Of a stretch of DNA of 45,793 nucleotides, positions 20,397-28,278 are shown one piece after another. A model generated the notes under the pieces. The model did not search any database. It saw only the letters and a program-made list of their open reading frames with translations, and was not told where the DNA came from. Position 1 is the stretch's first letter, and each line of letters begins with the position of its first letter. The translations under genes and the position numbers were made by a program. The DNA is from a virus, in IMG/VR virus record IMGVR_UViG_3300042298_002412, positions 1 through 45,793 of that record; one strand, 5' to 3'.

Positions 20397-22799
20397 TCAG
20401 TGCCAGGTGTCTAGCTTGAGACCCTTAATGAGACGCTCGCGGGACCTGCCGTTGCCCCTGTCGGACGCAACTTTGGGGAAGATCTGCTTCAGCGCAGCGA
20501 CCAAAAGACGGCTTGCCTTGACGGTGTGATCGCTTGGCTGGTCGATTACCCAGTGGCCTGCCTTGTCGAGGTAGCCCTCGTCGCGGTACCAGTCGCGGAG
20601 CCTGTCGTAGACCGTGGCAACGGTCACCTGGCCGTCTGGGTCGTAGCGAAGGCCTACCGCATCGCAGAACTCCCATAGGTGGCAGCTAGAGCGCCTCACC
20701 TCTTCCATCGCCTCGTGGCCGGTGCTGTAGTCGATGCCGTCTGAAACGGACAGCATCAGGCCTTCTAGGAGCCAGTTGAGGAAGGCAGGGCAGATCATCT
20801 CCTGGATGAACTCAGGGTCATCCTTGAGGCGCGGATCGGCCTGGATGTGGTTCGGTTCCGTTGGTGTGGCCATGAACGTCTTCATGAACCGGAAGACGTG
20901 AAAGCGGGTTTCAACGGCGATCTGATCGCCTGACAGCGAGGGGTCTTTGTTTAGGTTAAAAACGAACAGAGCAGAAGGTACAAATTGCGACTCTTGAACA
21001 CCTTTCAATTCGTAAGACAGTTCTTCGCCGCTAATGGCTGCCTTAAGAGATTGTAGGTTGTCAATATGAACAAACTGGCTGTTTTCTGAAGACCAGTTGA
21101 CAGATGCACCACGCAATGGGGCGATAGGAAACTTACGGCCGCTGTCATATTGACGGAAGTCAGCAAGTGTGCAAGAGGTAAAGTTACGGGCGCCGAGGGT
21201 ATCACGCAGGGCCGTGCGTATGGTGTCTTTGCCGTTACTGCCTTCGCCAATCATTAGAACAGCGCGAGGTCTGCCACGTGATGCGCGATATTTGGCGAGG
21301 TGAAGACCGCTGCCTAGGATGCGTTGCAGGGTGTCACGATCACTGGGTTCAACGGCTTCTAAAAGCCTTGAGAGGTGCTGCGGATTCGCGCCAGGGTCGT
21401 AGTCGTACTCAGTGACATAGGTAAAGAATGTCTCTGGCGTATGCGGCTGAAACTGGATGTCAATTGCGCGGTCGTTCCATGTCCAGCTAACGATGCCATT
21501 GCGGCAGTTGATCGATGATTGGGGATTGACGGCAACGGGTGGCAGTAGCCGGCGCATCCATGCAAGGGCTTCATCGATATATTTCGGGCGCTTCCATGGG
21601 TATTCATGCTGACCAGTTTTGTGGTCAACAACATGGATAGAGGACAGAAATGCAGCCAGTGAAGGCGTAATTTCTTCATCTGCAACGGGTTTGTAGTGAT
21701 TGCCGCTCCAGCAATGAAGGATGCCGTCTACGCAGATCCACTGCTGGGCGGGGTACTGGAAGACGTGTTCAACGACCAGATCCAACCATTCAGTTGTTGA
21801 TTTGCTGGACAGCTGAAGGTTGATCGCCTGATCAGGGTCTGTCGCTGTAGTTGCTGGTGAGTGTATGCGGCGGGTTGGTTGTGTTTTGAGCGGTGGTGTG
21901 TTCTGGTAGCCGTGATACCGAGCCCAATACCAAAAAGTGCCAGGGTTAATTTTATCGCCACCTGAACGAGCGATTTGCGATACGTTCCAACCACAGACGC
22001 CGGATGGCGAATGTGACTCCATCAATGAGATCGCCTGATCTTCGCCAGCGATTGTTTTAAGGGACCATAAGATATTTCTGTATTTCTCGTAAGTGTTATC
22101 GCCAGGCACCCGTTGTGGGATGTGTGATAGTGCGGCCTTGATTTCGTCTAGCGTGGCCGGTTCGTATTGCTGGTATGGTTCGCGTTGCGCTTTGGATTGA
22201 TGAGCGTAGAAGGTGTCATCAGGCAGCGTTGCCTCAATGTCGAACACTTTGTAGCGAGTACCGGTAAAACCGACGATCTTGCACATTTCACCGAGGCTGC
22301 CATCAGCGCCAGCGTGATAGGTGCCAGGCAGCCGCATGACGCGAGCGAGGTTCTTGGTGCTGCGGTCTGCGTCGGCGTAGTTGAGTAGCCGTGTTTGGAT
22401 CAGCTTCCAGTGCTCGGTTGTGATGGCATCGGATAGCACCCAGTAGTTGTGAATTGATTTACCACCGGTCGAGACCTGCATGGTGGGTTCTGGTAAGCCC
22501 AGTTCCTGCCATGCGGTGAGCTGCCATTCAACGGGTCGATTGTCCCATTCGCAGAAGAAAGCGCGGCAGGTGGTGATGTCTGCATCCTTGTCGCCGCCGT
22601 CATTGATGACGACGTAGACACCACGGCCATCGGTTTGCCATTGAGTGACAAGGGATCGTGACATGCCGCCTTTGCGGCCCTGATCACCGGCCTTGTCAGG
22701 GTGTTCCTTGTGGAGGAATGCTCGGAGCCTAACGGTACCTGGCGGCTTGCCAAGCGCCTCTACAAAGCGCTGACCTTCAGCGAAATCAAGAGGTTTCAT
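20397..22799 (-). CDS. AEP-type primase / SF3 helicase
   Basis: An 800-residue protein. The N-terminal half has archaeo-eukaryotic primase features: FFCEWD (residues 81-86), STGGKSIHNYW (110-120) and RVMRLPGT (153-160). The C-terminal half is a superfamily 3 helicase with Walker A GEGSNGKDT (518-526) and a downstream KFPIAPLRGASVNWSSEN region. A winged-helix-like tail follows (VATVYDRLRDWYRDEGYLD). It should open and prime the iteron origin lying immediately 3' of it. ATG 22799 shares a base with the upstream nuclease stop. Confidence 0.9.
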   Translation of the reverse strand: MKPLDFAEGQRFVEALGKPPGTVRLRAFLHKEHPDKAGDQGRKGGMSRSLVTQWQTDGRGVYVVINDGGDKDADITTCRAFFCEWDNRPVEWQLTAWQELGLPEPTMQVSTGGKSIHNYWVLSDAITTEHWKLIQTRLLNYADADRSTKNLARVMRLPGTYHAGADGSLGEMCKIVGFTGTRYKVFDIEATLPDDTFYAHQSKAQREPYQQYEPATLDEIKAALSHIPQRVPGDNTYEKYRNILWSLKTIAGEDQAISLMESHSPSGVCGWNVSQIARSGGDKINPGTFWYWARYHGYQNTPPLKTQPTRRIHSPATTATDPDQAINLQLSSKSTTEWLDLVVEHVFQYPAQQWICVDGILHCWSGNHYKPVADEEITPSLAAFLSSIHVVDHKTGQHEYPWKRPKYIDEALAWMRRLLPPVAVNPQSSINCRNGIVSWTWNDRAIDIQFQPHTPETFFTYVTEYDYDPGANPQHLSRLLEAVEPSDRDTLQRILGSGLHLAKYRASRGRPRAVLMIGEGSNGKDTIRTALRDTLGARNFTSCTLADFRQYDSGRKFPIAPLRGASVNWSSENSQFVHIDNLQSLKAAISGEELSYELKGVQESQFVPSALFVFNLNKDPSLSGDQIAVETRFHVFRFMKTFMATPTEPNHIQADPRLKDDPEFIQEMICPAFLNWLLEGLMLSVSDGIDYSTGHEAMEEVRRSSCHLWEFCDAVGLRYDPDGQVTVATVYDRLRDWYRDEGYLDKAGHWVIDQPSDHTVKASRLLVAALKQIFPKVASDRGNGRSRERLIKGLKLDTWH

Positions 22800-23434
22800 C
22801 AGATGCTGAAGGTTGGCGTTTCGCCGTGCTCAAAGCGGGCGGATCTGGCTGCGGCGCAAGCGTTGTGAAGCTTGTTGACTAAATCCTGATGTTGGTCAAT
22901 AGTGGCAAGTATCGATCCTTTATGAGGGCGGCATAGGTTGCCAGCAAATCCATATTCGTAAGGATGCCCACCACCTCCAGGCGTGGACGAATCGCAGGGA
23001 AAGCAAAGATACTCCCACTCTTCATGCCGATTGAATGGAGCCTGTATGTCGCTTGGCTCTAAATAGCCACCGCACCTAGGACATACAGATCGCCCGTCGC
23101 CGAACACGGCGAAGGGATCTCCGTGTACAAGTCGAACCTCAAGATTCATTGGCGCGTATCCATGCTCTCTCTCGTGGGAATAAATGAGCATGTCCGCAAA
23201 CCGTTCAAACTTGGGACATGAGTCGGCGCCTAGCGGTTTGATCTCATACCAGTAGACAAGATCCCCAGTTGTGACACGGAAATCAGGCAGGTAGAACTCC
23301 CCGTCAAGATCAAAACCTTCGGGTTCGTATTCCCACTGAACGCCGAGGGTTTCAAAGAAAACCGCCCAGCGAGCTTCCAGCCGGCTACGGAAGCGATGGC
23401 CGTAGGCGCGTGTTTCGATTGGCTTGATCGGCAT
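22799..23434 (-). CDS. PD-(D/E)XK-like nuclease with zinc finger
   Basis: A 211-residue protein. The N-terminus (FRSRLEARWAVFFETLGVQW, EYEPEGFDLDGEFYLPDF, VYWYEIKP) matches a phage family with a restriction-endonuclease-like core: E15-region, D of LPDF and ExK. Residues 117-150 add CPRCGG and CFPC (zinc). It is probably a recombination or repair nuclease. It lies between the RHH regulator and primase genes. Confidence 0.75.
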   Translation of the reverse strand: MPIKPIETRAYGHRFRSRLEARWAVFFETLGVQWEYEPEGFDLDGEFYLPDFRVTTGDLVYWYEIKPLGADSCPKFERFADMLIYSHEREHGYAPMNLEVRLVHGDPFAVFGDGRSVCPRCGGYLEPSDIQAPFNRHEEWEYLCFPCDSSTPGGGGHPYEYGFAGNLCRPHKGSILATIDQHQDLVNKLHNACAAARSARFEHGETPTFSI

Positions 23435-23437
23435 TGG

Positions 23438-23818
23438 TCAAGCTCCCGCTGCTGAGTTAGCAGCGACGGGGCCTTGGCGGCGGATGTCAGCGGAGACGAT
23501 GGAGCGGATCGCTGCAGCTCGTGAGCAGTGGTTGGCGGTAGCGAGGCCGTCGAGGTAGGCGATCAGTGGAATAGGGAGCTCGAAGGTGACGGTGCGTTTT
23601 CCGTTGCCGGCGAGTTCTGGTGCGGTGATGGCTGGCGATCGTGAGCGGTCGCGGTGGCCGACGATGATGGAGCGGAGGTAGGCGGCACGTGTGCAGCCCT
23701 GGTAGGCGGCCTGATGATCAAGGTGCCGGATTTGTGCGGCACTGAGATCGAGGGTGATGGTGCGACGGCCTGGGGCTGGCGGCCAGGTGGGCATGGGTGC
23801 TGCGTGGTGGGGGCTCAT
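23438..23818 (-). CDS. Tandem ribbon-helix-helix regulator (candidate repressor)
   Basis: A 126-residue protein with two RHH units: residues 18-53 (RRTITLDLSAAQIRHLDHQA, CTRAAYLRSIIV) and 74-113 (KRTVTFELPIPLIAYLDGLA, CSRAAAIRSIVS). The two halves align closely, so one chain would form a pseudo-dimer as in TraY. Such proteins read DNA with a two-stranded sheet and often bind repeated short half-sites. ATG 23818 lies only four bases after the TAAGCT -10 of its promoter, implying a leaderless mRNA as for lambda cI. That promoter embeds the operator dyad, so autoregulation is likely. Function is inferred. Confidence 0.75.
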   Translation of the reverse strand: MSPHHAAPMPTWPPAPGRRTITLDLSAAQIRHLDHQAAYQGCTRAAYLRSIIVGHRDRSRSPAITAPELAGNGKRTVTFELPIPLIAYLDGLATANHCSRAAAIRSIVSADIRRQGPVAANSAAGA

Positions 23819-23822
23819 GTGC

Positions 23823-23866
23823 AGCTTACCGTAGCGGTTGCGCAACAGCAACCGATGGGGTAGGGT
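23823..23866. promoter_or_regulatory. Divergent promoter pair P5 sharing one operator dyad
   Basis: Leftward: TTGCTG (23851-23846), 17 bp, TAAGCT (23828-23823). Rightward: TTGCGC (23838-23843), 17 bp, TAGGGT (23861-23866). The two -35 boxes lie inside the dyad GTTGC-GCAACA-GCAAC (23837-23852), so one bound protein would block both. Leftward output is the RHH-nuclease-primase unit; rightward output is the helicase unit. Confidence 0.8.
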
Positions 23867-23895
23867 TTGGGAGCCACCACCAGGAAGCCCTCTCC

Positions 23896-24087
23896 ATGAT
23901 CATGCCAGCTGCTGCCCGGCTCAGGCGGTGGGTGCTCTGCGTTAGAGCGCAGGGTGTGGCCTCTGATCTGCGAATGGTCCCATCGAGGACTGCCGCTGAC
24001 GCCAACGTGTCAAGACGTTCCAGGGCGGCAGCAAGGGGGCTGGGGGTGGTTGTTATTTCTCACTCGCCAACGAAGCTCCATGAATGA
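23896..24087 (+). CDS. Small basic protein (63 aa)
   Basis: Starts MIMPAAARLRRWVLCVRAQG. It is Arg/Ala-rich and probably helical with no motif recognised. It is the first gene of the rightward P5 unit, and its stop overlaps the next gene by eight bases. Confidence 0.45.
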   Translation: MIMPAAARLRRWVLCVRAQGVASDLRMVPSRTAADANVSRRSRAAARGLGVVVISHSPTKLHE

Positions 24088-24250
24088 CATTCAACTTGCT
24101 TGTCTCATTAAGCGGATTGCAGATGCAATTGATGAAAACTTTGGCGTTGGCTATGCAAGCCAACACCCAGAACTTGTGGCCGCGCAGCTTCAAGCAGGAG
24201 CAATCATGCAATTAGCGAGTGCTGTTTGCATGATTGCGAACCGACGATGA
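24080..24250 (+). CDS. Small hypothetical protein (56 aa)
   Basis: Starts MNDIQLACLIKRIADAIDEN and is two helices long (ELVAAQLQAGAIMQLASAVC). The stop overlaps the helicase ATG (ATGA), so it is coupled to the helicase. It is less GC-rich than its neighbours. No family recognised. Confidence 0.6.
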   Translation: MNDIQLACLIKRIADAIDENFGVGYASQHPELVAAQLQAGAIMQLASAVCMIANRR

Positions 24251-25644
24251 CCGCCATCACCCTCCGCCCCCGCCAAACCCAAGCCGTCAAGGATCTGCGC
24301 TTCGCCTACGCCTCAGGCGCCCGTGCACCAATCCTGGTGGCGCCGACCGGGTTCGGGAAGACCCACGTCTCCGCTGAGATCGTGCGCCTCACCATCAGCC
24401 GCGGCCGCAGCGTGTGGTTCCTGGCGCACCTGCGCGAGATCCTCGATGACACGGCCGACAGGCTGCAACAGGCCGGGATCCCGTTCGGTCAGATCAGAGC
24501 AAATCGATCATCTGATTACAGCCAGCTTGTGCAAGTGGTCGGCGTGCAAACCGCTGTTCGGCGCCCTCGACTGCCCCGGCCTGATCTGATCATTATCGAT
24601 GAATGCCATTTGGCCGTGGCCGAGTCCTACCGCAAGGTGATCGCCGCTGCTGGCCATCCCAGGCTGCTGGGCCTCACTGGCACGCCACAGCGGCTTGACG
24701 GTCGCGGCCTCAGCGAGGTGTTTGATTACATCGTAGAGACGTGCTCCACCGCCGAGCTGATTGATGAAGGCCTACTGGCCCCGATCCGACTGTTTAGGCC
24801 ACCATCGCCAGACCTGAGCGGGATTAGCCGCCGTGGCGGTGATTATGACCAGGGGCAGGCTGGATCAGTGCTGGCCAAGCCTGCCGTTGTTGGCGATGCG
24901 TTAAGCCACTGGCGGAAGTTGTGCTATCGCCGCCGTGGCGTGGCGTTCTGCACAACTGTGGCGCATGCGCATGCCGTGGCCGAACAGTGGCAGCGTGCGG
25001 GCTACCGAGCGATGGCCGTTTCCGGCGGCAGTGATGATGCCGAGCGCCGCGAAGCTGTGGCTGGACTGCGTGCTGGCCGCCTGGATCTGGTCGCGTGTGC
25101 GCAGCTGTGGATCGCTGGTGTTGACGTACCGGAGATCGACGCGGTTGTATGGCTCAGGCCAACCGCAAGCCTCACGGCATGGCTGCAAGGAAATGGTCGT
25201 GGACTAAGAATTGCGCCAGGCAAGCGGGATTTGATTGTTGTTGATCATGTGGGCAACAGCGATCCTTTGCGGCTAGGTAGTCCGTTAATTCCGCATGAGT
25301 GGTCACTAGAGGGCAAGGCGAAGCGGAAAGAAGGCGAGCGAGCGCTGTCCGTGAAGATCTGCCCTAGCTGTTTTGCCAGCATGGAAAGCCGGCGCGGCGA
25401 ATGTCCCGAGTGCGGCCACGTATTCACTCCGGAACGCCGGCAGCTTGAACACGTGGATGGGGAGCTTGAGGAAGTTGATGCCAGCGAGCTCAGGCGCGAA
25501 GCGAAACGTGAGCAGGCCCAGGCCACCACCGTCGAACAGCTGGTCGCGCTCGGCAAACAGCGCAGGATGAAAAACCCCCACGGCTGGGCCCGGTACGTGA
25601 TGGCTGCCCGGCAGGCGAAGGGGCAGTGGAGGAGGGTGGCGTGA
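24247..25644 (+). CDS. Superfamily 2 DNA helicase
   Basis: A 465-residue protein with Walker A APTGFGKT (32-39), IIDECHLA (DECH, 116-123), LTGTPQRLDGRG (motif III region) and the C-terminal helicase motifs (AQLWIAGVDVPEIDAVVWLR, LQGNGRGLRIAPGK). A four-Cys zinc finger (CPSC...CPECGH) precedes a basic helical tail. It resembles phage RAD25/UvsW-like helicases used in replication and recombination. ATG 24247 is chosen by the ATGA overlap with the preceding gene. Confidence 0.9.
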   Translation: MTAITLRPRQTQAVKDLRFAYASGARAPILVAPTGFGKTHVSAEIVRLTISRGRSVWFLAHLREILDDTADRLQQAGIPFGQIRANRSSDYSQLVQVVGVQTAVRRPRLPRPDLIIIDECHLAVAESYRKVIAAAGHPRLLGLTGTPQRLDGRGLSEVFDYIVETCSTAELIDEGLLAPIRLFRPPSPDLSGISRRGGDYDQGQAGSVLAKPAVVGDALSHWRKLCYRRRGVAFCTTVAHAHAVAEQWQRAGYRAMAVSGGSDDAERREAVAGLRAGRLDLVACAQLWIAGVDVPEIDAVVWLRPTASLTAWLQGNGRGLRIAPGKRDLIVVDHVGNSDPLRLGSPLIPHEWSLEGKAKRKEGERALSVKICPSCFASMESRRGECPECGHVFTPERRQLEHVDGELEEVDASELRREAKREQAQATTVEQLVALGKQRRMKNPHGWARYVMAARQAKGQWRRVA

Positions 25645-26447
25645 GCACTCAGTACGTATTCAGCTGCGGCGGCGGCGTTCAGTCCACGGCCTGTTTGGTG
25701 CTGGCGGCCCAGGGTGTCATCCCATACCGCATCTTCGTCTTTGCCAACGTCGGCGACAAGGCCGAGGATCCCCGCACCATCGCCTACGTGACAGACGTGC
25801 TCAAGCCTTACGCGGCACGGCACGGGATTGAGTGGGTTGAGATCCAGCGACGCCGGCGTGATGGCAAGCCTGTGGATCTGTATGAGGATCTGCACCGTCC
25901 ATTGCGTGCCATCAACATTCCCGTGCGGATGGCCAACGGATCACCAGGGAATCGCAACTGCACGGTTGAGTTCAAGATCAAGCCCATTGCGAGATGGATT
26001 AAGGCCAACGCGCCAGGCTGTGTACTGGGGAAGGGCATCAGCACGGATGAGCCACACCGCGCCACGCCCAGCCGCGAATCCGACTGCTACAGCAGCGCCT
26101 ACCCGCTAATTGAGCTGGGCTACAGCCGCCAAGACTGCCTGCGGGTGGTGGCCGATGCTGGCCTGCCACAGCCGCCGAAATCCAGCTGCTGGTTCTGCCC
26201 CTACAAGACCACCGATCAATGGATCACGATGCGACGCGAGCGACCTGAGTTGTCCGCCAGCGCTGCGGAGCTGGAGAATCGCCTCAACGCCAAGCGCGAG
26301 GCGATCGGCAAGGATCGGGTCTTCATGTCAGGCGTTGGCGCCAGGCGGAGGCAGTCACTGGACACTGCAATCCCTGATCAGCTTGGCCTGTTCTCGGAAT
26401 GGATTGATGAGCAAGACGGCTGCGAGTCTGGCTACTGCATGACATGA
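25641..26447 (+). CDS. PP-loop (PAPS reductase-like) protein
   Basis: A 268-residue protein with GTG start overlapping the helicase stop (GTGA). The N-terminal PP-loop FSCGGGVQSTA (residues 7-17) binds ATP in the adenine nucleotide alpha-hydrolase fold shared by PAPS reductase, ATP sulfurylase, DndC and tRNA thiolases. A CWFCPYK pair (about 191-197) and other Cys could hold a metal or Fe-S cluster. Phage members are common but poorly understood. Sulfur transfer or nucleic-acid modification is possible; dissimilatory PAPS reduction is unlikely in this setting. Confidence 0.75.
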   Translation: MSTQYVFSCGGGVQSTACLVLAAQGVIPYRIFVFANVGDKAEDPRTIAYVTDVLKPYAARHGIEWVEIQRRRRDGKPVDLYEDLHRPLRAINIPVRMANGSPGNRNCTVEFKIKPIARWIKANAPGCVLGKGISTDEPHRATPSRESDCYSSAYPLIELGYSRQDCLRVVADAGLPQPPKSSCWFCPYKTTDQWITMRRERPELSASAAELENRLNAKREAIGKDRVFMSGVGARRRQSLDTAIPDQLGLFSEWIDEQDGCESGYCMT

Positions 26448-26593
26448 CCACCCATCCCCCCACCTTCCAGATCACCGACAAGGGCGGCTGCATCGGCCGG
26501 TTCTGGTGGGTCAACACCATCCCCCACACCGGCCGGGAGTGGTGGCCGGAGCTTTTCCCGTTCTGGGGAACGTCGCACTGGTATCGGTCATGA
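26444..26593 (+). CDS. Small Trp-rich protein (49 aa)
   Basis: Reads MTTHPPTFQITDKGGCIGRF onward and ends GTSHWYRS, with six Trp. Both start and stop make ATGA overlaps with neighbours, which strongly supports translation. No family recognised. Confidence 0.6.
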   Translation: MTTHPPTFQITDKGGCIGRFWWVNTIPHTGREWWPELFPFWGTSHWYRS

Positions 26594-27249
26594 CCCCGCC
26601 CCCACGCTGGACACAGGCCGAGGCTGAGTTTATAGAAAACCTTGCTGGTGATCTACCGCTGCTGGAGATCCACCGGCTGTATCAGCAGCAGGCAAAGTCC
26701 CATGGCTGGCGACAGCGATCAGCGATGGCAATCAAGCTCAGGCTGAGGCGAACCGGTCACCATTCAATGGTCAGGACTGGTCAGTGGCTGACACCGAATG
26801 GCACGGGCGAGGTGCTGGGTTGTGCTGGGTCACGGGTTGCTAGCTGGCTGAAACGACCTGACGTGCTGGCGATCGTCCGGCCGGTATGGCGTGGGAACGC
26901 GCGGTATGTGAGCAGGGCAGGCTGGCGACGGCTTGCGCGGGAGCTGCCAAAGGTGCTCGGCGGGTTTGATGCGAATCGGTTGTTTCAGCTGCTGGAGGAT
27001 CGCGAGCTAGCTGAAGCTGTCGCGGCTCAGTATCGCAGGCCGTTAGGTGATTACCAGATCCAGTGCATTGAAACCGGTCAGCGGTGGCCGAATGCGGTGA
27101 AGGCTGCCGCAGAGCTGCACGTCAGCCACACAGCGATCACGCTGGCGATCAGGAAACGCCGGCCGTTGTATGCGCTGGGAATGACATTCGAGGCCCTGCG
27201 GAGCGTAGCTCACGGCGCCAACCGTGCCTTGCCCCAGCGCTTCTGCTGA
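26590..27249 (+). CDS. DNA-binding protein with Myb-like and NUMOD1-like segments
   Basis: A 219-residue protein. Residues 6-55 (RWTQAEAEFIENLAGDLPLL, IHRLYQQQAKSHGWRQRSAM) resemble a SANT/Myb-type triple helix. Residues 150-195 (IQCIETGQRWPNAVKAAAEL, VSHTAITLAIRKRRPLYALG) resemble the NUMOD1 DNA-binding module of homing enzymes. No nuclease core is seen. It ends the rightward helicase operon and its last 40 bases overlap the 3' end of thyX on the other strand. Confidence 0.65.
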   Translation: MTPPPRWTQAEAEFIENLAGDLPLLEIHRLYQQQAKSHGWRQRSAMAIKLRLRRTGHHSMVRTGQWLTPNGTGEVLGCAGSRVASWLKRPDVLAIVRPVWRGNARYVSRAGWRRLARELPKVLGGFDANRLFQLLEDRELAEAVAAQYRRPLGDYQIQCIETGQRWPNAVKAAAELHVSHTAITLAIRKRRPLYALGMTFEALRSVAHGANRALPQRFC

Positions 27250-27932
27250 TACCAGGCTGCGATCTGCGGTGTCCACGACCCCACCAACGGCCAGATCATG
27301 CCGCACAGCTGCCGAATCTCATCTTGCGCGTCAGCCTTCGACCTGAGGTCGAGGAAGTGCAGCAGTGCCCGCAAGGTAAACGACACCACGAAGTGCTGGC
27401 GGTAGTCGAACGGCAGGATGCTGCGGGCGTGTTCTTCGGCGAAGCCGGCCAGCAGCAGCTCGCGGTAGCGCTCCGCAGCGACGCGGCAGTACTGCCAATC
27501 GATTTCCCGTTGATCTGCGGTGTAGCTGTACTTCTTGCCCTGGCGATCGGTGTAGTCTCCAACCGGGCGAAGATAGAACACTTCTTCAAGCTCCAGCTCG
27601 CCCAGTGCGGCGCGGCAGATGCGCTCGCCCGTATATCGCATTGACTGCACATCGAACGACACCCCCACCCGATGTGTGCGTGCCTGCTGCATCACCGAAT
27701 GGGGAAACCAGCCCACGTTCAGCGTGATCTGCGGATGCTCCAGCGGGCCGTAGTGCCCACGCTCACCAGACAGCAAGCGCCGCACACAGATCTCCCCGGC
27801 GCGGGTTTCATCGGGCGATTCTTGATCCCCAACGAATCCCTCGCTGTAGTCCTGGTGCATGGCCTGCCAGATCGCGGTCTGCGGCAGCGGCGTCTGCGCC
27901 AGCAGGGCAACGCGAAACCGTGGGTCAATCAT
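27210..27932 (-). CDS. thyX: Flavin-dependent thymidylate synthase ThyX
   Basis: A 240-residue protein. The ThyX motif (RHRxxSxxxxSxRY) appears as RTHRVGVSFDVQSMRY (residues 85-100), with Thr in place of the first His. FTLRALLHFLDLRSKADAQD near residue 190 matches the conserved R..HF..lR....AQ.EIR region. It makes dTMP from dUMP using FAD, NADPH and methylene-folate. Many picocyanobacteria use ThyX themselves, so this boosts dTTP supply for phage DNA. Coupled to the HNH gene by an ATGA overlap. Confidence 0.93.
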   Translation of the reverse strand: MIDPRFRVALLAQTPLPQTAIWQAMHQDYSEGFVGDQESPDETRAGEICVRRLLSGERGHYGPLEHPQITLNVGWFPHSVMQQARTHRVGVSFDVQSMRYTGERICRAALGELELEEVFYLRPVGDYTDRQGKKYSYTADQREIDWQYCRVAAERYRELLLAGFAEEHARSILPFDYRQHFVVSFTLRALLHFLDLRSKADAQDEIRQLCGMIWPLVGSWTPQIAAWYQQKRWGKARLAP

Positions 27933-28255
27933 GCGGCGTGTGTGGTGGGTGGATTCAGCCAGCCGTCGATGCGTGTGGCACGATCAGGGCAGAACCAGGA
28001 CTGGGCGGCGAACCACTCGCGCCAGGTGGTCGATTGCTTCAGCCCATTACATCGCTGGCAGGCTGGCACTAGATTTCCTGCCACGGTCAGTCCACCAGCA
28101 GATCGTGGGACGACGTGATCAAGGGTGTCTGCGGGTTGACTACAGTAGGCACACTGGTGATCCCAGGCATCGAAGATCGAGGCGCGAAATCGGAGCTTGG
28201 TGGTGCGTTTGGTCTGGAGTTCAGTCTCGGAGATGTGAGCTGAGAACTCGGCCAT
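27929..28255 (-). CDS. HNH endonuclease
   Basis: A 108-residue protein with the compact HNH fold: CAYCSQPADTLDHVVPRSAG (residues 35-54), NLVPACQRCNGLKQS (62-76). The CxxC pairs bind structural zinc, and DH and N are the catalytic set. It could assist packaging with the terminase, as small HNH proteins do in HK97-like phages, or be a free-standing homing nuclease. It lies between the endolysin and thyX genes rather than beside the terminase. Confidence 0.85.
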   Translation of the reverse strand: MAEFSAHISETELQTKRTTKLRFRASIFDAWDHQCAYCSQPADTLDHVVPRSAGGLTVAGNLVPACQRCNGLKQSTTWREWFAAQSWFCPDRATRIDGWLNPPTTHAA

Positions 28256-28278
28256 CTAGCTGGTGGTGAACCACTGGG

